A stretch of DNA of 64,000 bases from Telmatactis stephensoni (GCA_029948255.1 JALIZF010000980.1:1-64000); one strand, 5' to 3'; positions 47,101 to 60,680 are shown, counted from the stretch's first letter. Notes: generated from the letters alone by a model not told the origin. Program-made: numbers and translations.

Positions 47101-48409
47101 AGGCTTCGTAAAAATGGTGTTTTTGACTTGTTTGGCACCGAATTGTTTTGGGTATTTCCGGTCTCTAGTCTGAGTCGCGGCGGCGCACATATAACCAACC
47201 ATTTTCGGCTGACCAAGTGCCTTCCCCGTGCACAATCAATGGTTGCACACAATCTTTAGAGTTACAAATAAACCTGAGCAAAGTGAAAAGTGAATCATAT
47301 TGTGAGCTAGGAATACATGGACTTAATAAGATATTAAATAACAGTACATTTACACGGGCGATTTCGTCTCCGGCTGAGATCATCACCGGGAGAGTTCCGC
47401 ATGATTTTCGGGTGAGATGATTGCATGCAGGAGACTGGTAAAACTAACTGCATTCTTTGCCATTAGCTTGCACAGTTCTTACTCGGAGCATTACTTAAAA
47501 CCGATCGTCTCATATTCAACCATGAATTACCAAATCGCTTGTATTGGTTAATCAGGACGTTGATCAAACGCAAGAGACTTAATGAACTATAGGTACAACG
47601 TAGGAAACGCATTTAACAACAAGCACATTTATACCTGGAAATGTGAGAAATTTTGAGATAAAAAGACGAATTCTAGCTTTTCCTTGTAGGGTAACGTACA
47701 TGTATTTCTTCAGGTAGGCAAAGGTACAAACGGGCACCTTTTAGACGCACTTACGAAGCGATGCTGGTCGAATCAAAGATCACCGCACGCAGTATGAAAG
47801 GAGAATGTACGTTCACTAGCCAAAATTATATTTTCCAGGATGTACCGAAAATCAAGAGTCGAGTTGACACAATAAATTGAAGATAAATTAGCCATTGGAC
47901 GGATTTTAGAACCGACGTTTGTGCGAGATTTGAAGCAAATTTAAGGGAATTTGTGCTGAGATCTACCACGGGGGGGATTCTGAAAGTTGCCGACCTTGTA
48001 TAGAAATGCGATTTTCGAAGTGGCTCTAACTTCGAAGTTGTCTTCTTAAGATTTCAGGTTTACTTAATATGACATTCTCTTAATTTTGTGCGCAGAATAA
48101 AGTGCGATTTACAATCATTTATGCTAATGAGCGAAAAACTGCAATTATTTCAGCTTAAAAAAAGCACAAACGTCACGTTGATAGAAGGAAAAAACCCCAG
48201 GGTTATATAAACGGTTCTTTTTAATACACAAATCCGTCACAGTGTCTGGCCAGACGAAAAACTTCAGGAACACTCCTAATCTGAGAATACAGCCGCCATT
48301 GCGCGCCAAAATTGAGGCTCATCTTATGGCGCGGTTTGGCGCGCGCGCGATATTAGAAACCTTAAGCAACCATGGCGACGACTGCTATATTTTTGTGCTT
48401 ATTCATTTT

Positions 48410-48600
48410 ACATACATACATACATACTTTATTTAATGTGGAAATACACTTAGCTACAAGCTAGTTTCCAGGTACTTCACAACAAAATAAGATGAAATAA
48501 ATCTGTAATCAAAAATTACATAAACTATAAATAATATGAATTAGATTTAAAAGTTAAAATATAAAATTCTAAAAATGTTAAAAATGATTTAAAACCTAGA
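48410..48600 (-). mobile_element. 3' tail of a retroelement
   Basis: Read on the minus strand, an AT-rich segment ends in ttaaataaag followed by atgt repeats, the usual end of CR1/L2-like LINEs or their SINEs. Confidence 0.5.
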
Positions 48601-50255
48601 AATAGAAGTAATTTTCAATTGCCATTAAGACCCAGAGTTTTGATATGAATGACAAAGAAAGAGACATTTTCTGGTCAAACGGAAAATAAACTGGTTTACG
48701 TCCTCAAGCTCCCGTTATCTACAGAGCGTGCAATCCGCGGCTAGACTTTTCCACATTGTACTATAGTTTTGCAGAAAATGGTTGGTTGCTTTACAGCTCT
48801 GCTCATCTGCAACAGCAGCTATTGTTTTTTTTTGTAATTAAGGTCGTTGTCTTAAGCCGTTGTCGTCCTCGTTGTAGTCTTGGTTGCTTAGGCCTCCATT
48901 AGTGAGCTGAGCACTGACAAGGCGGCTGTCGGTCGATGCAAGCTGATATTTATCAGAGTTGAAGAGACCGAAAGGAACAAAGATGAATGAACTTGACTTG
49001 AGATAAAACTAGTGTTCAAAACTCAATATTTTTAACGAGAAAATTTTGGTACTTGATATAAAAAGAAACTTTAGGAAAAGCACCGCTTCTTGAATTTGTA
49101 TCGGGGATAGCAAGGTGAAAACACAAAAACTAAACTAAAAGAAAACCTAAATGTAAAAGAAGACAATGATAGAACTAAGTGATACTATTCTAAAACTAAG
49201 CCATGCCACTGTCAACGACGTCAACCAATGAGCTAGATTAAGGAAAATTGCCATGAATCGTGGCTGCATTTTTTGGCTAACCTCAGTGTAAAAACCACTA
49301 GTGACGTCACTTTAAATTTAGTTTGTTTATATTTGTAATTCCTATATACCATTTTGGTGTCTTGTATGGAATGTAGATTATTACAATAGCCAAAAAGGTA
49401 AAACATCGCGCCGTATATGTTAAATATAGATAAAATTGATATTCAACCAACGATTGTACATGAGTTTTATCTATAAAGCACTTATTCAAACTAAGAAATG
49501 AAATGTTAGAATAGAACGAAACAGTGGAGGTTTGTACAGCGAGGTCAACCCCATTTTTTACATTTTCAACGACTGCCGTTGTTTTCCAAAAAGAAAAAGA
49601 AAAAAAAATGAAGAAGAAGAAGAAAATAAGAAATGGAAAAGAGAGGGAAAAATCGAAGCTATAGCTGAAGAGAACAGATAGCTAAAGTAGTAGCTAACAT
49701 CAATATTCACGTACCTTACCGGTTCCTTACTAGCGGAGGATAATTCACTTGACCAAGTGACACAGTTTTTGAAATCGTCCAGACACTAATAGTAAGCAAT
49801 CCGCGAACAAATTTTGGTACCTAATGTTTTATGATGTTCCCGGAGTTAACCTCATTAATATGCACATGAAGGAGCGCCAAAATGTGACCCCTTAACTACG
49901 TCATTGGCTATCAATGATGTTTGGTTGCCGCCTTTGTCTGTTTTTATCAATTTTACTTGGATTAATGAATTTACATATGCAATATTTATTTTTATTTTAT
50001 TGATGTTCTTAGTTTTCTGCATTAATACTCTACGTTTCCATATTTCCAAATATCTAATAGATAACTGAAGTAATGTAATATATACGGATTAATGTATGAC
50101 ATGCAGCCACATGTGCTAATTAAGTTGCATGGTTTTAATTTTATTCTTCTCTAACCGTAGCGTTTGAGTTCATTAACTACCAAAACAATAGATTCTGAGT
50201 TTATATGATTCTTAACTGGAAAAATTACTACTCGTTTGAGTTATATGTTTCAGTA

Positions 50256-50330
50256 GCAAGTGTAGCTCAGTTGGTTAGTGCGCGGCTTTCTGATGCGAGA
50301 GGTCCCGAGTTCGACTCCGGCCCAGTGACC
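50256..50330 (+). mobile_element. tRNA-derived SINE head
   Basis: An A-box-like tagctcagttgg and a B-box-like gagttcgactcc are spaced as in a tRNA. Acceptor and anticodon stems do not pair well enough for a working tRNA, so a SINE promoter is more likely. Confidence 0.55.
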
Positions 50331-50649
50331 TCATGCTCGTTTCGACTTCTTTCCATCTTTACCCTTAAAACAGAGCATTGATGGAGATAGGGCGGTAAAA
50401 GGCGCACCGTCGGTTTCCTTGGAGATCAGCATAATTCTAGCTGAAGGAACGTCCAACGCTAAATATAGTCAGCTTTACCTTAAGAATGATAATAAGTTGC
50501 CTTGAGTTTACTAAGAGACTCTCCTGTATTGTCCGTACTGCAGTATTCACTGGCATTTACAAGACAGCATTTAATTTTTTTTGGATATACAGCTGTATAC
50601 ACCTTTCACAAAACGAAATGGGAGTCTGACAAGAAACGGGATTTTTTGG

Positions 50650-50826
50650 GTGGCACGGGTGGCGTAGTGCACTCGTTTCTCACCGCTGTGGTTCGGGTTC
50701 AAAAATCAACATGCGCGGTTCAGAGTGTCGTATGCAAAATAATTAATGTAAAGGTGGTGAGTGTGGAGAAAACTAGATATTAGCACGTATTTGCTACTTT
50801 GAAATAAATAAAAGGTTATTATTATA
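50650..50826 (+). mobile_element. Second tRNA-like SINE, degraded
   Basis: It starts tggcacgggtggcgtagtgc, has a B-box-like ggttcgggttcaaa, and ends in a ttattattat tail near 50,816. Confidence 0.5.
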
Positions 50827-51130
50827 TCAAACTTTAATTTTGTGCTTTCCTGCTAAAAAATGTAAAATAACTGTTCTTACTAACACATTGTTAAATTACT
50901 AGAAAACTGTGCTGATTATAGCTCTTAATATATTAATATTTATAGTTATTCGGTCACATAAAGGTAAAGATTTAGTTTCTCCATTCTTTGACAGTTAAGG
51001 GCATAACGATAACACGATGTATCATATCGTAAAACTAAGAACCGGGCCACTTAAAAGTTATACTTTTATCGTGAATCGTGATTGAAGCTATAATTGTCTT
51101 TTAATTTGCTTTAATAGTCGTGATTCGTAA

Positions 51131-53356
51131 TTGCTGGGAGCGAAGCGAGCAGCAACACTATTCTTGGTGTGGGATTCCTCTGCGATTTATGACGTCACCT
51201 TAATATTGATCCACGAACTCGATTTTTATGTACGGTGGTAGCATGTATACAATTTGTCTGCGCATGTCTGTGTTTTGGGCTTGAAATTCATTTGCATAGG
51301 CGAATGCAAGAAATTTTATGTTGACACGGAATATTTGGCTGGCTATCTCGTTCTTCAAAATTATGTTCAACTACCGAAATACTGAGACAACTAAAGCATG
51401 AGCAGTCTGCCTACCGCTAGTGCGCTGTGGATAATTATCCAGATCGAAGGCACTCCAGATGGGAAAATATCACGCGTCAAAGTCAGTAGAAAGTTGTGGG
51501 AAGGACCAGAACTCCGCACTTTCGAGTTATAATGCTGGCGTTGAATTCATGTATAAGGTAAATTTAGTAATGGATGTCATTACCAACATGATACTGTGTG
51601 AATTGGATCCAATAAGAGTACTCTGGACTTCATTGATTGTTGAATAATTAGCCATGTTTACTGGAATCTCGTACTTTTTCGCGCAAAATTCTTGCAATTC
51701 ATTCTGAAAAGTTTACATCTTTGACGGCGCCCCCCAGCAAAATTATTTAATAATACACTTTTTCCATGCTTCGTTCTTGTAAAACAGAGCTTTCTTGGAG
51801 GAAACTCCTGGTCCCTACATGTGATTTCAAGCAATGTTTACAGCCGGGTTCAAGCCTTGTTAAAATTGACATATTTCGGTATAGCCTATATTTTATAATC
51901 TGCAACATTTATCTAGAAGTTAATGACCTATTTTTATACGTGGTGAGGCATACAGTTTGTGCCGTATGAAGCAGCGTTTTATACTTCATGAAAGAGCAAT
52001 AAATTCATCGCTGAAATTTGCATGCAAACAACGTGCTTGGAAACACGTTCACAAAAATACTTTAGATCACATGTAGGGACCACGAGTTTGGACTAGAAAA
52101 GCTCAGTTTTGCAAGAAAGAAACGTGGAAAAAGCGAATTACTAAATAAATTTGCTGGGGAGCGCAGTCTAAGATGTCAAATTTTGAAAGTGAATTGCAAG
52201 AATTTTGAGCGAAAAAGTACGACATTCCAGTAAACATGGCTAATTATTCAAACGATCGATGGAGTCTAAAATACCCTTATCGGGTCTAATCTACACAGTA
52301 ACTTGTTGTTAATGGCTTCCACTGCTTATCGTACCTTACATATAAATTTAGCGCCCACAATATTACTCGAAAGTGCGGAGTTCTGGTCCTTCTCACAACT
52401 TTCTACTGACTTTGACGCGCGATATTTTCCCATCTGGAGTGCCTTCGATCTGGATAATTATCCACAGCGCACTAGCGGTAGGCAGACTGCACATGTTTTA
52501 GTTGTCTCAGTATTTCGGTAGTTGAACATAATTTTGAAGAACGAGATAGCCAGCCAAATATTCCGTGTCAACATAAAATTTCTTGCATTTGACATGCAAA
52601 TGAATTTCAAGCCCAAAACACAGACATGCGCAGACAAATTGTATACATGCTTACGGTGGTATGTTCATGGCGAACCTTGACGTCACAGGGATGAATTGGG
52701 ATTCCTGTGCGATTCCATTCGAGAGGTTTTATGTTTCTCGAAGTATAAATGAAGGTTACAAAATGCTAAGTGATATTTTTTCGAGAGGGCAATGTTCCGT
52801 TACGGGTCATTTTGCGTATTACTGTTCGAATCGAAGCTCGTCTACGGGCCGAATCAATTCAAGCCAAGATAATAAGTATGAAGTGAGGTCGCGCTGAGAA
52901 TCTCTGTAATATATTTGGTTACCCCATGAAAGAAAATTTTATACTTTGTATGTGATGGAATTGTATTTATCATTCGTTTAATCTAAAGTGTCAAATACAG
53001 TAGACAATGCGGTTTGACCGTGATGCAACGTACAACTAGCTTTTTAAAATCAGTTAGTTTTATAATCATTGCCAACGCTAGCCGTTTGTGATTGTTTGAA
53101 AAATTGCTTTTACTCAAAGTGCTAAATATTTTAAACAGTCATAGTGTGTGTCCGACACTGATCCTGGAGAATTATGTTTTGTAGTTCAACATTGAAGGTC
53201 AACTAGCAATGTTCGTCACACAACGCACAAGAGAAACATTTCATATATCAGAGAAAGCGGTGTACTTTCGTGAGTTTTAGGGGAACAGTTCTGCTAACGT
53301 GGATACACCAGCTGTTTTCTGCTCGCAGCACTTCACTTTCTATTAGAAATGGCTAG
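51131..53356. mobile_element. 2.2-kb element with an internal 1.5-kb fold-back
   Basis: It starts ttgctgggagcgaagcgag and ends ctattagaaatggctag. Inside, arms from about 51,190 and 52,690 are near-identical inverse complements, including 'ctgtggataattatccagat', meeting near 51,960. A deletion derivative with the same two termini lies inverted at 60,681-61,151. Both sit between an A and a T and end in CTAG, which fits a Helitron-like insertion, but the 5' end is not TC. No ORF of an autonomous element is visible. Confidence 0.7.
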
Positions 53357-54378
53357 TTCTTTAGCTTTTTACGTGCGTGCAAAACCTATGTTGAACGTGA
53401 CTGTTGAATGAAAGGCCAAATACTTCTGTCAATTAATTTTTCAAACTGGGGCTATAGGAGACGGGTGTTGCGTACTTTAATGTACATATATTTTTGGTAG
53501 TAACACGGCTAACATCAAATGGAAAATATATCAATATCTTTGCTTTTGACAAGCTCCAATTTTCGGATGATATATATGTCAATCATTCATTAAAATGTCA
53601 GGAAAGAGGGCAATTTTATATAGATCATGAATTACGACAACCCAGTGAAAGTTTCGTGCCTTAGGTATCGCGGTTGCCATACAATCTTTCTTTTCGTGAC
53701 TATGGCAAAGGATAAAGACCCTGAATTACGTTAATCAGTTTTACATATGCCAATTGCTAACACGTTAACCAGAACTTCACTTCAAACAACATTAACCGCC
53801 CATCCCGCGCATAAGTTTAAGATAATTTGCAATAAGAATTTGATTTGAAATTTGAATATTTCTTTGTAAGGTCAATAATTTTTCGAATTGGGCGGTATGA
53901 TTCTTACCCGCCAAGTATTTTTGTCATTTGAAATGATAACCGCTAGCTACTCCCTGGGAGGGCTAAAAAAGACTTGCAGCAAACTACAGTTCGTTATGTG
54001 ACCTGAACATGGATAATAATTGATCATGTAAACTCTAAGAATCATAGACAAGAATGTATTTTCAAGTAGACTCTCCCATCATCGGAGACCCAAGGCCCTG
54101 AAAGGCATGATATAAGTTCTAAATCAGGGGGTGGGGGTAAGAAATGGCGTTAAGAGAACAACTGACGCGGTTGCAGTTACAGGGACATCAATCTCCTTTC
54201 TCTCTACTTTTGAGCCTCACTTCTAGTCTAGTCACTTCTAGTATTCGTGCTTCAGCTCCCTCTTTCAAACCAACTTAAAAACTAAATTGATTAAGAAATT
54301 AATAAAAAGTGTTTATTATGAGTGCCTAATGTCTTCTAGCGCATAAGCACTAATTGGCCGGGACGCATGTTTGAAACG

Positions 54379-54663
54379 TATACACCTATTTCAAAAAAGG
54401 TTGTCGTACGAGAGGTCACAAGCCTACGCGACTAGACCGAAAAGTAGCATGGGTAGTAGCAAAACTTCTACTCTCTTGTCGGCTTGGGTTTTGATTTTAG
54501 CATCAATAAATAAAGTTCTTTAGTGTACAAGGTCAAGGGAAGCTGAATTTGAATTGTCGTGTGGATATTCATGTGGTTTCTTTTTTTTCACTTCTACCCA
54601 TACTCCCTTTCGGGCGAGTCGCGTAGGCTTCGTACCGACAACGTTTATTGAAATAGGTGTATA
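54379..54663. mobile_element. MITE, 285 bp
   Basis: The ends 'tatacacctatttcaa' with gttgtcgtacg and the inverse complement at the right end pair imperfectly, followed by 'aagcctacgcgac' on both arms. The termini share tatttcaat.aacgttgtcg with the element at 39,036. Confidence 0.8.
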
Positions 54664-55126
54664 TTCTCTCCACACACATACTACCACTACATTCTAATGT
54701 TCTGTGCACATAACTTTCAACTCACTGTAGTTCGTTTTTTTTACTGGGGACCGGGAGAAAAACCACGGATCCGGAGGAAAGGGAGAGAATGTGTCAGTTA
54801 TTTATTCCTCCTCCTCGTCAAACAGATTCTCTACCCTGTTTCTTCAATTCACAAAGCTAAAATTCTTCAGTTTTTAGTATATGGCCTGTCCTACTTTTCA
54901 CAATTTCTAACAAGTGCTTGTAGATGAGTAAAATTTTAACTGAAGCCGGCCACTGAAAACATCTTCGGACCAAACTTATCATTGTAACTTACTCTAAGAC
55001 ACTAGACACAACACCACAGCTAATTAATGCCTCAAATTATCTTTATTTAGAATGAAATTTGCATACATTATGAATGTTACCTTAACTTTTGTTAGCACTT
55101 TTCGTGTTTTAGCTTCCATCGTTTTT

Positions 55127-55150
55127 TTGTTTGTTTGTTTGTTTGTTTGT
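55127..55150. repeat. (GTTT)n microsatellite
   Basis: Short gttt run downstream of the oxidase gene. Confidence 0.8.
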
Positions 55151-55300
55151 CAGGGTTTTTTTTTCTTTTTTCCTATGATTCTTATTGTTGTTGTTTTATT
55201 TTTTTTTCAGAACTATCTAATTTGGTCTCCATGTTCCGGTCTAGACAAATCCTTTTTTCAACCTTAGTTATCAAAAACAGGAATCGAAACTTCAGTGGTT

Positions 55301-58300
55301 TTAGGAGGTGGCATCATGATGGCCATGCATATTGTACTTATAGTACTTATGGTAATAACCGCCACCGTCAGATCCTGGGTTAATTGCCCAGCCTTCTTTC
55401 AGGGCATGCCGGGCAGATATGATCGCACCCTGACACCATGCACGCTCCGGACCGAAAGCTTCGCCCACAAGGAAGATATCTTTGCCTGGTAGAGGTCTCT
55501 TGGCCCATTCGACGATCTCCTCGATGGTGAACTCAAAGCCCGACTTTTGGAAATGCCTAAGAGGTAAAAAGATATGCTTATAAAACCATAATGAACCAGG
55601 TCCTGGTTTTATGATTATTTCAAAAATGCTTGATTGATTTTAAAAACGCCCGAAATGAACGTCAAATTTGCAATTTGCAATTTTACAAAACATGATTAAA
55701 ATGAGGTGTCGAAATTCATCAAAATTCATCAATTTTTGAGGAAATACGCGAAATCCAAAATTAAGGTTTTGGTGTATGAGTTGGCTTTAGTAAAATAGAT
55801 ACAGGGCGTACTATTAAAACAGAAAGCAGTAAAGATATATCTAAAAAACGAGCCATACGGAGACATAAGCAATAGTTTTATGTTGCTTTTATAAATCTTT
55901 TCAAAGTTTTTGTTGCGAGCCTATCTCTGTCCTATCACGGTCACCAGCCAATCAGTGCGCGCTTTTCGATATTGGAGTCTAAAAACTAACCATGTTTGGT
56001 GTTCTCGATAAGAACGTGAATCTATAAGTTCCGCGAAGGAATTGCGGCACTCCAGAAATGGCATTTTCCCGCCTTATAATCGAAGACTAATTGGTGCGCT
56101 GTTGCGGCCAGCATAGTAATCACGTTGCTTAGTAACGGATATGTTACAACATTCTTAAAATCCGCGTCCTTCCGCGAAATTAAAGATCAAGGGTACTAGG
56201 ACAAACACTCGGGTTTTAAGCAAGCGTTAGCCGTTATTATAAGTCATTAGATTGTTACATCTGTTTTAATTTGCTGTATCAAGGCTTCAATTGCTAATTT
56301 CTTTCATCGATTAGCTGTGTATAAATACTGAAAACTCTGCTGTGACAAACGCTTAAATCGTACATAATGAACTACTGTATTCTAGCTACCGCGCGGCCTA
56401 TTACGTAAGCGTACGCGTTTAATAAGTTTAAAACCATTCAAATTCTCCTAAATATTTAGGGGACTTGGATTATCTAAATATATTAGGGGGTTTGGATTAG
56501 CTTATTGTCTAAATAGTTAGGGATTGAGTTAACTTATCAACTTATTAACCGACGCGTACCGCTTACGTAACGGGTCATGCGGTAGCTGAGGATGCAGTAG
56601 TTCGTTACTTACGATTAGCCGTTTGTCTCAGCAGATTTTGTAGCCAGAATACAACAAAACAGATAAGTTACAATTTATTGACTTATAATAACGAAGTCGA
56701 ACGGCTCAAAAACCACGTATATTTGTCTTAGTTTCCCTAAAAGATGAAACCGCAAATGACCGAATACAGATGGATCCCGGTCCGAATACCCCGTCCCCCA
56801 AAGTAAATCTTGTGTTATTCGTTCTTTAACTCACCATGCAGGATCCCAGTATTCGAAACGAGTATCAAGGGCCTTGGGAATTCTTGCTCCATACTTCGAC
56901 TCGAGAGCTCTATGGACCTCGTCTTCAATGTAGTGTTTGCCTAGGTCGTGAATGTCCTTCCATCTCCTTGCGCAGTGGCCGTCTGTGTAAATGCTGTGCA
57001 GAACGCTTTCTCCATTGGTGCCTTTGCCTCTAAAATATAAAAAGCAGAACATTTTGTTAGTTATTTTCTAACACCAGAAAATACAAAAAAGGACCAAAGA
57101 AGATCTGAACGATAAAATTATCAGATTCAAATTTATGATTTTAAACAATTTTGTTGCGATACAAGTTTGTATTCGCGTGGAAAACGCGCATCATTGCTTT
57201 TCAACTCGTCTCGCAGCAATGTTGCGAAACAAGTTCAGTGATTTTGTTGCTCGTATTACTGCAGTAGCTTTAATAGTGTCTGTACATGTCCGATCATAAA
57301 GAATAACGGACTAGTTCAATAGCATGAGCGACAGAAATTTTGACTCGGATGTTAACACGCACTTACTTGTAGAACAAGCTTGCCCCAAGACAATTATCAT
57401 GAGACACAAACTGTTGACGTTCTTTAATTTTAACGGAATTTTCACCGATTCGCACTTTCTTCCACCAGCGCTCACTGTATATCGCTGCACCTTTGAACGC
57501 TGGAATTGGTATAATGGAATTGAATTGGGGCATATCTTGAATCTTCTTGGCTATGCCTCCTTTGATCTTTCGGAATGGTCCAGGGGGTATAGCTACCACT
57601 ACCATGTCAACTTCGACTTTGAATTTGGATGTCTTAAGACTGTAGACGGGCCTTTTACGCTTTTTAGTTATGGACAATACTTCAGTATTGGTGTAAATTT
57701 TGCCGTCCATTTTCTTAACTTTTTGGGATAGCTGTTTGATAATTTTAGACATGCCTCCGTTCGGCCTGAAGTAATCTCTGGATGTTTTTAACTCCCCTTT
57801 AATGAAGTCAATGAACTGAGCCGGACTCACTAGTTCCTGGATTTCGCCTCTGTGGAAGGCTAAGTCATGAATAAAGTGAGCTCCCTCCGAAGTGGTTAAA
57901 TTGGAAGCATACGAGTAGAAAGTTGGGAACTTGTTAGCATTATCAGCATTTTCTTTGGCGATGAGATATTTGATCAATTCCGAGCTATTTTTATGTCCTA
58001 GATCGGAATGATTTTTAAGTTTAGGGTAGACTTCTTTAATTTTTTCTTCCTTTTTAGATGCCATCCCTCTAGACTTATATAAATCAGGCTTTGTAAGGGT
58101 CCAATCGTGGTAGTCAATGCCAAGTTCTTGCAACAGATTTCTAAATGAAAAAGAAATCTTAATGAGTTTTAATTACTTTGATAAATATCTAGTTGAGGTA
58201 TTGATTAAGCCGATTTGCTAGTATCATTTTTAGCGCATATTTTGTTTTCTTTGGATTTCGAAAGGAAATACTGGATAAATTACAACTTTTGGGAAAAGAC

Positions 58301-59028
58301 AGGGACGTCACAAGTTTTGGGAAGAGACAGAGACGTCTGGTTTCTAGTTTTTTTAAAGACGAAAAAACAGCTAACCAAACAAATCATAGTATCAATTTAA
58401 TTAGGCGCAAAAAAGCTAAATAGTTCAGTATTAATTGATATGGTTACATCATGATCTTTTGGTCTTTACTAATTCTCCAAGCTCCCATTCCTGAAAATAA
58501 CAAAATATATGTTAATACAAACTCAGCATTCATTCAAGTATGCTTCAGTTGAAAATCTGAAATCGTTCGTAGACATTCGAAAAAATGTTTGAAAAACCCG
58601 CGAAATAATTCTGTGAGCGCTATTAATACCTCATTCTCAGCAAGTTATATGCATTTCTCAAAGAGTTACGTTTCAGTTATATGCATGTGAGTAGAGCTTA
58701 GTGTGAATAATTCTATTTTCAAATAGACGTAGCAAGCGCCAGCAGATGACGGAAGAACCATCCACTATGTGAATACACTGCTCTTATTAGTTATTTATTA
58801 TTTATTGTTTAGTTATATATTCAATTATAAACGGTTATTATTTACCAACGGCGATGTTTGGAGCATTATCAAAATAGTGATCAAGAATCCTCCCTCCAAG
58901 TTTACGTTTTTTCTCAAAGACGCATATCTTGTCAGTTGCATATACTTTTGCAATCTCATAGGCCATGTAAAGGCCCGATATCCCTCCACCTATGATACCA
59001 ACATTGCAACGACGACGACGATATCCAC
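55301..59028 (-). CDS. L-amino-acid-oxidase-like flavoenzyme, five recognised 3' exons
   Basis: Exons in gene order are 58846-59028, 58448-58490, 57367-58140, 56835-57029 and 55301-55556, all GT-AG with matching phases, giving about 483 residues. Family members use FAD to oxidise an L-amino acid to the keto acid, releasing ammonia and hydrogen peroxide; many are secreted defence or venom proteins. The dinucleotide-binding motif is VGIIGGGISGLYMAYE, followed by KLGGRILDHYF and VGMGAWRIS, the usual FAD loop. PNGGMSKII and VVVAIPPGPF mark the central part, and IFLVGEAFGPERAWCQGAI the C-terminal FAD contact. The tail is rich in Gly, Tyr and His and ends at TAA 55,301-55,303. The signal peptide exon is not in the window, so secretion is only inferred. 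The upstream neighbours on this strand are the 27-nt exon copies at 60,028-63,856. A minus-strand AATAAA at 55,195-55,200 is a plausible polyadenylation signal. Confidence 0.92.
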
Positions 59029-59099
59029 CTGAGAAATGATAGTTAAAGTAAATATACTGAAACTACTTTGCATCTCTATTTTGGGGGTTTTAACCGAGG

Positions 59100-59200
59100 A
59101 ACAATTAAAGTATATATGACCAATTAAAGTATATATGATCAATTAAAGTATATAGGATTAAATTAAAGTATATAGGATCAATTAAAGTATATATCTATCA
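59100..59200. repeat. Tandem repeat of about 20 bp, five copies
   Basis: The unit caattaaagtatatatgac and variants follow one another. Confidence 0.85.
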
Positions 59201-59352
59201 TAAATGTAAATATTTAAAATTGTAAAAAATGTATTTTCTGTATATATTGTAAATGTATTTTAAATGTAAATGTATTTATCTTAAATGTAAATATATTTTC
59301 TGTATATATTGTAAACGTGTGTGTGAATAAAGTTCAGTTCAGTTCAGTTCAA
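59200..59352 (+). mobile_element. LINE-like 3' end with ttcag microsatellite
   Basis: A segment ending gaataaagttcagttcagttc, typical of CR1-type retroelement 3' ends. Confidence 0.45.
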
Positions 59353-59691
59353 AAGTAGAGGCCGATTTAATAGAATAAATAAGCCGGCCAGTAAGGTTTA
59401 TGTAGCAATACCAGTAGCTCTGTAGCTAGAACTACATAATAATGAACACTTTCATAATCTAAAATTTATGTTCAGTTGAAGGTCACCAATGTCCTTAAAA
59501 ACATTAAATTACCAATTTACCATCCGATCGCTCAAAAATGAAAAATGAAATTTTAGCATTTATATATAATGCGCTTAAAGTTTGTTACATGTAATTAGTA
59601 GTAAGATGGGGCCTACGGTTTAACGTCCTTATCCGAGGACCAGCCAGCCAGCCAGCCAGCCAGCCAATTTTTTTACTTTCATTGCAATGTA

Positions 59692-59980
59692 TATATAGCT
59701 ATTTGCACAAACATTGACCCTTTCAAAATCATCCGGCGAACCTAGAAGCTGAGACCGAAATGGCTCCTGGGTACACTAGTAATATCTGGATTTTCTTTCG
59801 TTCTATCTATGAATGTGCTGAATAAATGCATTTGGAATACCAAGAATTTGCTTCAGTCGTTTGAAACGTCCACGTCCACTCGCTTCTTTCAAATCATCTA
59901 ATCAACAGATTTCCCGATGTTCATTTCGGTCTCAGCTTCTATGTTTTGAAAGGGTCAATGTTTGTGCAATTAGCCATATA
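59692..59980. mobile_element. MITE, 289 bp
   Basis: Arms of about 60 bp: 'gcacaaacattgaccctttc' on the left and its complement near 59,955 on the right, continuing into 'agctgagaccgaaatg'. Confidence 0.88.
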
Positions 59981-60027
59981 ATGAAAGGTAGACACCGAGC
60001 TTTGAGAAGTAATCTAGAAGGATTTAC

Positions 60028-60054
60028 CATTGTGATGATCTATCAAATCGGGCC
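60028..60054 (-). CDS. Candidate 27-nt oxidase exon, copy A
   Basis: On the minus strand a pyrimidine-rich tttctttcc...caag acceptor is followed by 27 nt and a gtaaatcc donor. Read in phase 1 it adds a Gly-completing codon and PDLIDHHN, and its end phase matches the oxidase exon at 58846-59028. Expression is not shown. Confidence 0.5.
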
Positions 60055-60290
60055 CTTGAAATGGAAAGAAAAAATGCATGTAAGTGTAAAAGGGAAACAT
60101 ATACAAATTCACCAGAATATGCATAACTAAAGAGAAATAAATATATAAATGAAAAATAACGGCAATAAATAAACAAAATCAATCAATAAATACCCTTCAT
60201 TGCAAAAACGTATGCGTCGTCATAAAAAATAAACTTTAAAAATTAAAAAAAATATCAAATAGGATTGAAATGCAATCTAGAAGGATTTAC

Positions 60291-60310
60291 CATTGTGATG
60301 ATCTATCAAA
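60291..60310 (-). pseudogene. Broken copy B of the 27-nt exon
   Basis: The donor half is intact, but a small deletion has removed the acceptor AG and the first codons, so this copy should not splice. Confidence 0.6.
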
Positions 60311-60386
60311 TAGAAAGATAAGTGTAAAAGAAAAATATATACATATTCACCATTCTATTGAAATGATCACTAAAGACAAATAAATG

Positions 60387-60443
<57 letters not shown>

Positions 60444-60505
60444 TTGAAAAATTGAAATTTGAAAAAATAACAAATAGGAATGAGATGTAATCTAGAAGGA
60501 TTTAC

Positions 60506-60532
60506 CATTGTGATGATCTATCAAATCGGGCC
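60506..60532 (-). CDS. Candidate 27-nt oxidase exon, copy C
   Basis: Same sequence as copy A (PDLIDHHN), with both splice sites intact. Confidence 0.5.
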
Positions 60533-60680
60533 CTTGAAATAGATAGAAAAATCAAATATAAATAAGTGTAAAAGAAAAATATATACATATTCACCATTCT
60601 ATTGAAATGATAACTAAAGACAAATGAATGAATGAATGAATAAATAAAAAGATAAATAAATAAATAATTAAATAAATAAA

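Larger units (their letters stand above)
45747..55300. other. Long gene-poor interval
   Basis: No host gene is recognised in these 9.5 kb. It contains a dead LINE (46,233-47,100), a LINE-type 3' tail (48,410-48,600), two SINE heads (50,256-50,330 and 50,650-50,826), a fold-back element (51,131-53,356) and a MITE (54,379-54,663). Segments 47,150-48,400, 48,600-50,250 and 53,360-54,370 show nothing I can name. Confidence 0.6.

Noticed and set aside
50256..50330. A functional tRNA gene
   Set aside because: A and B boxes are present but the acceptor stem does not close and the anticodon loop is off by a base, so a SINE head is the better reading.
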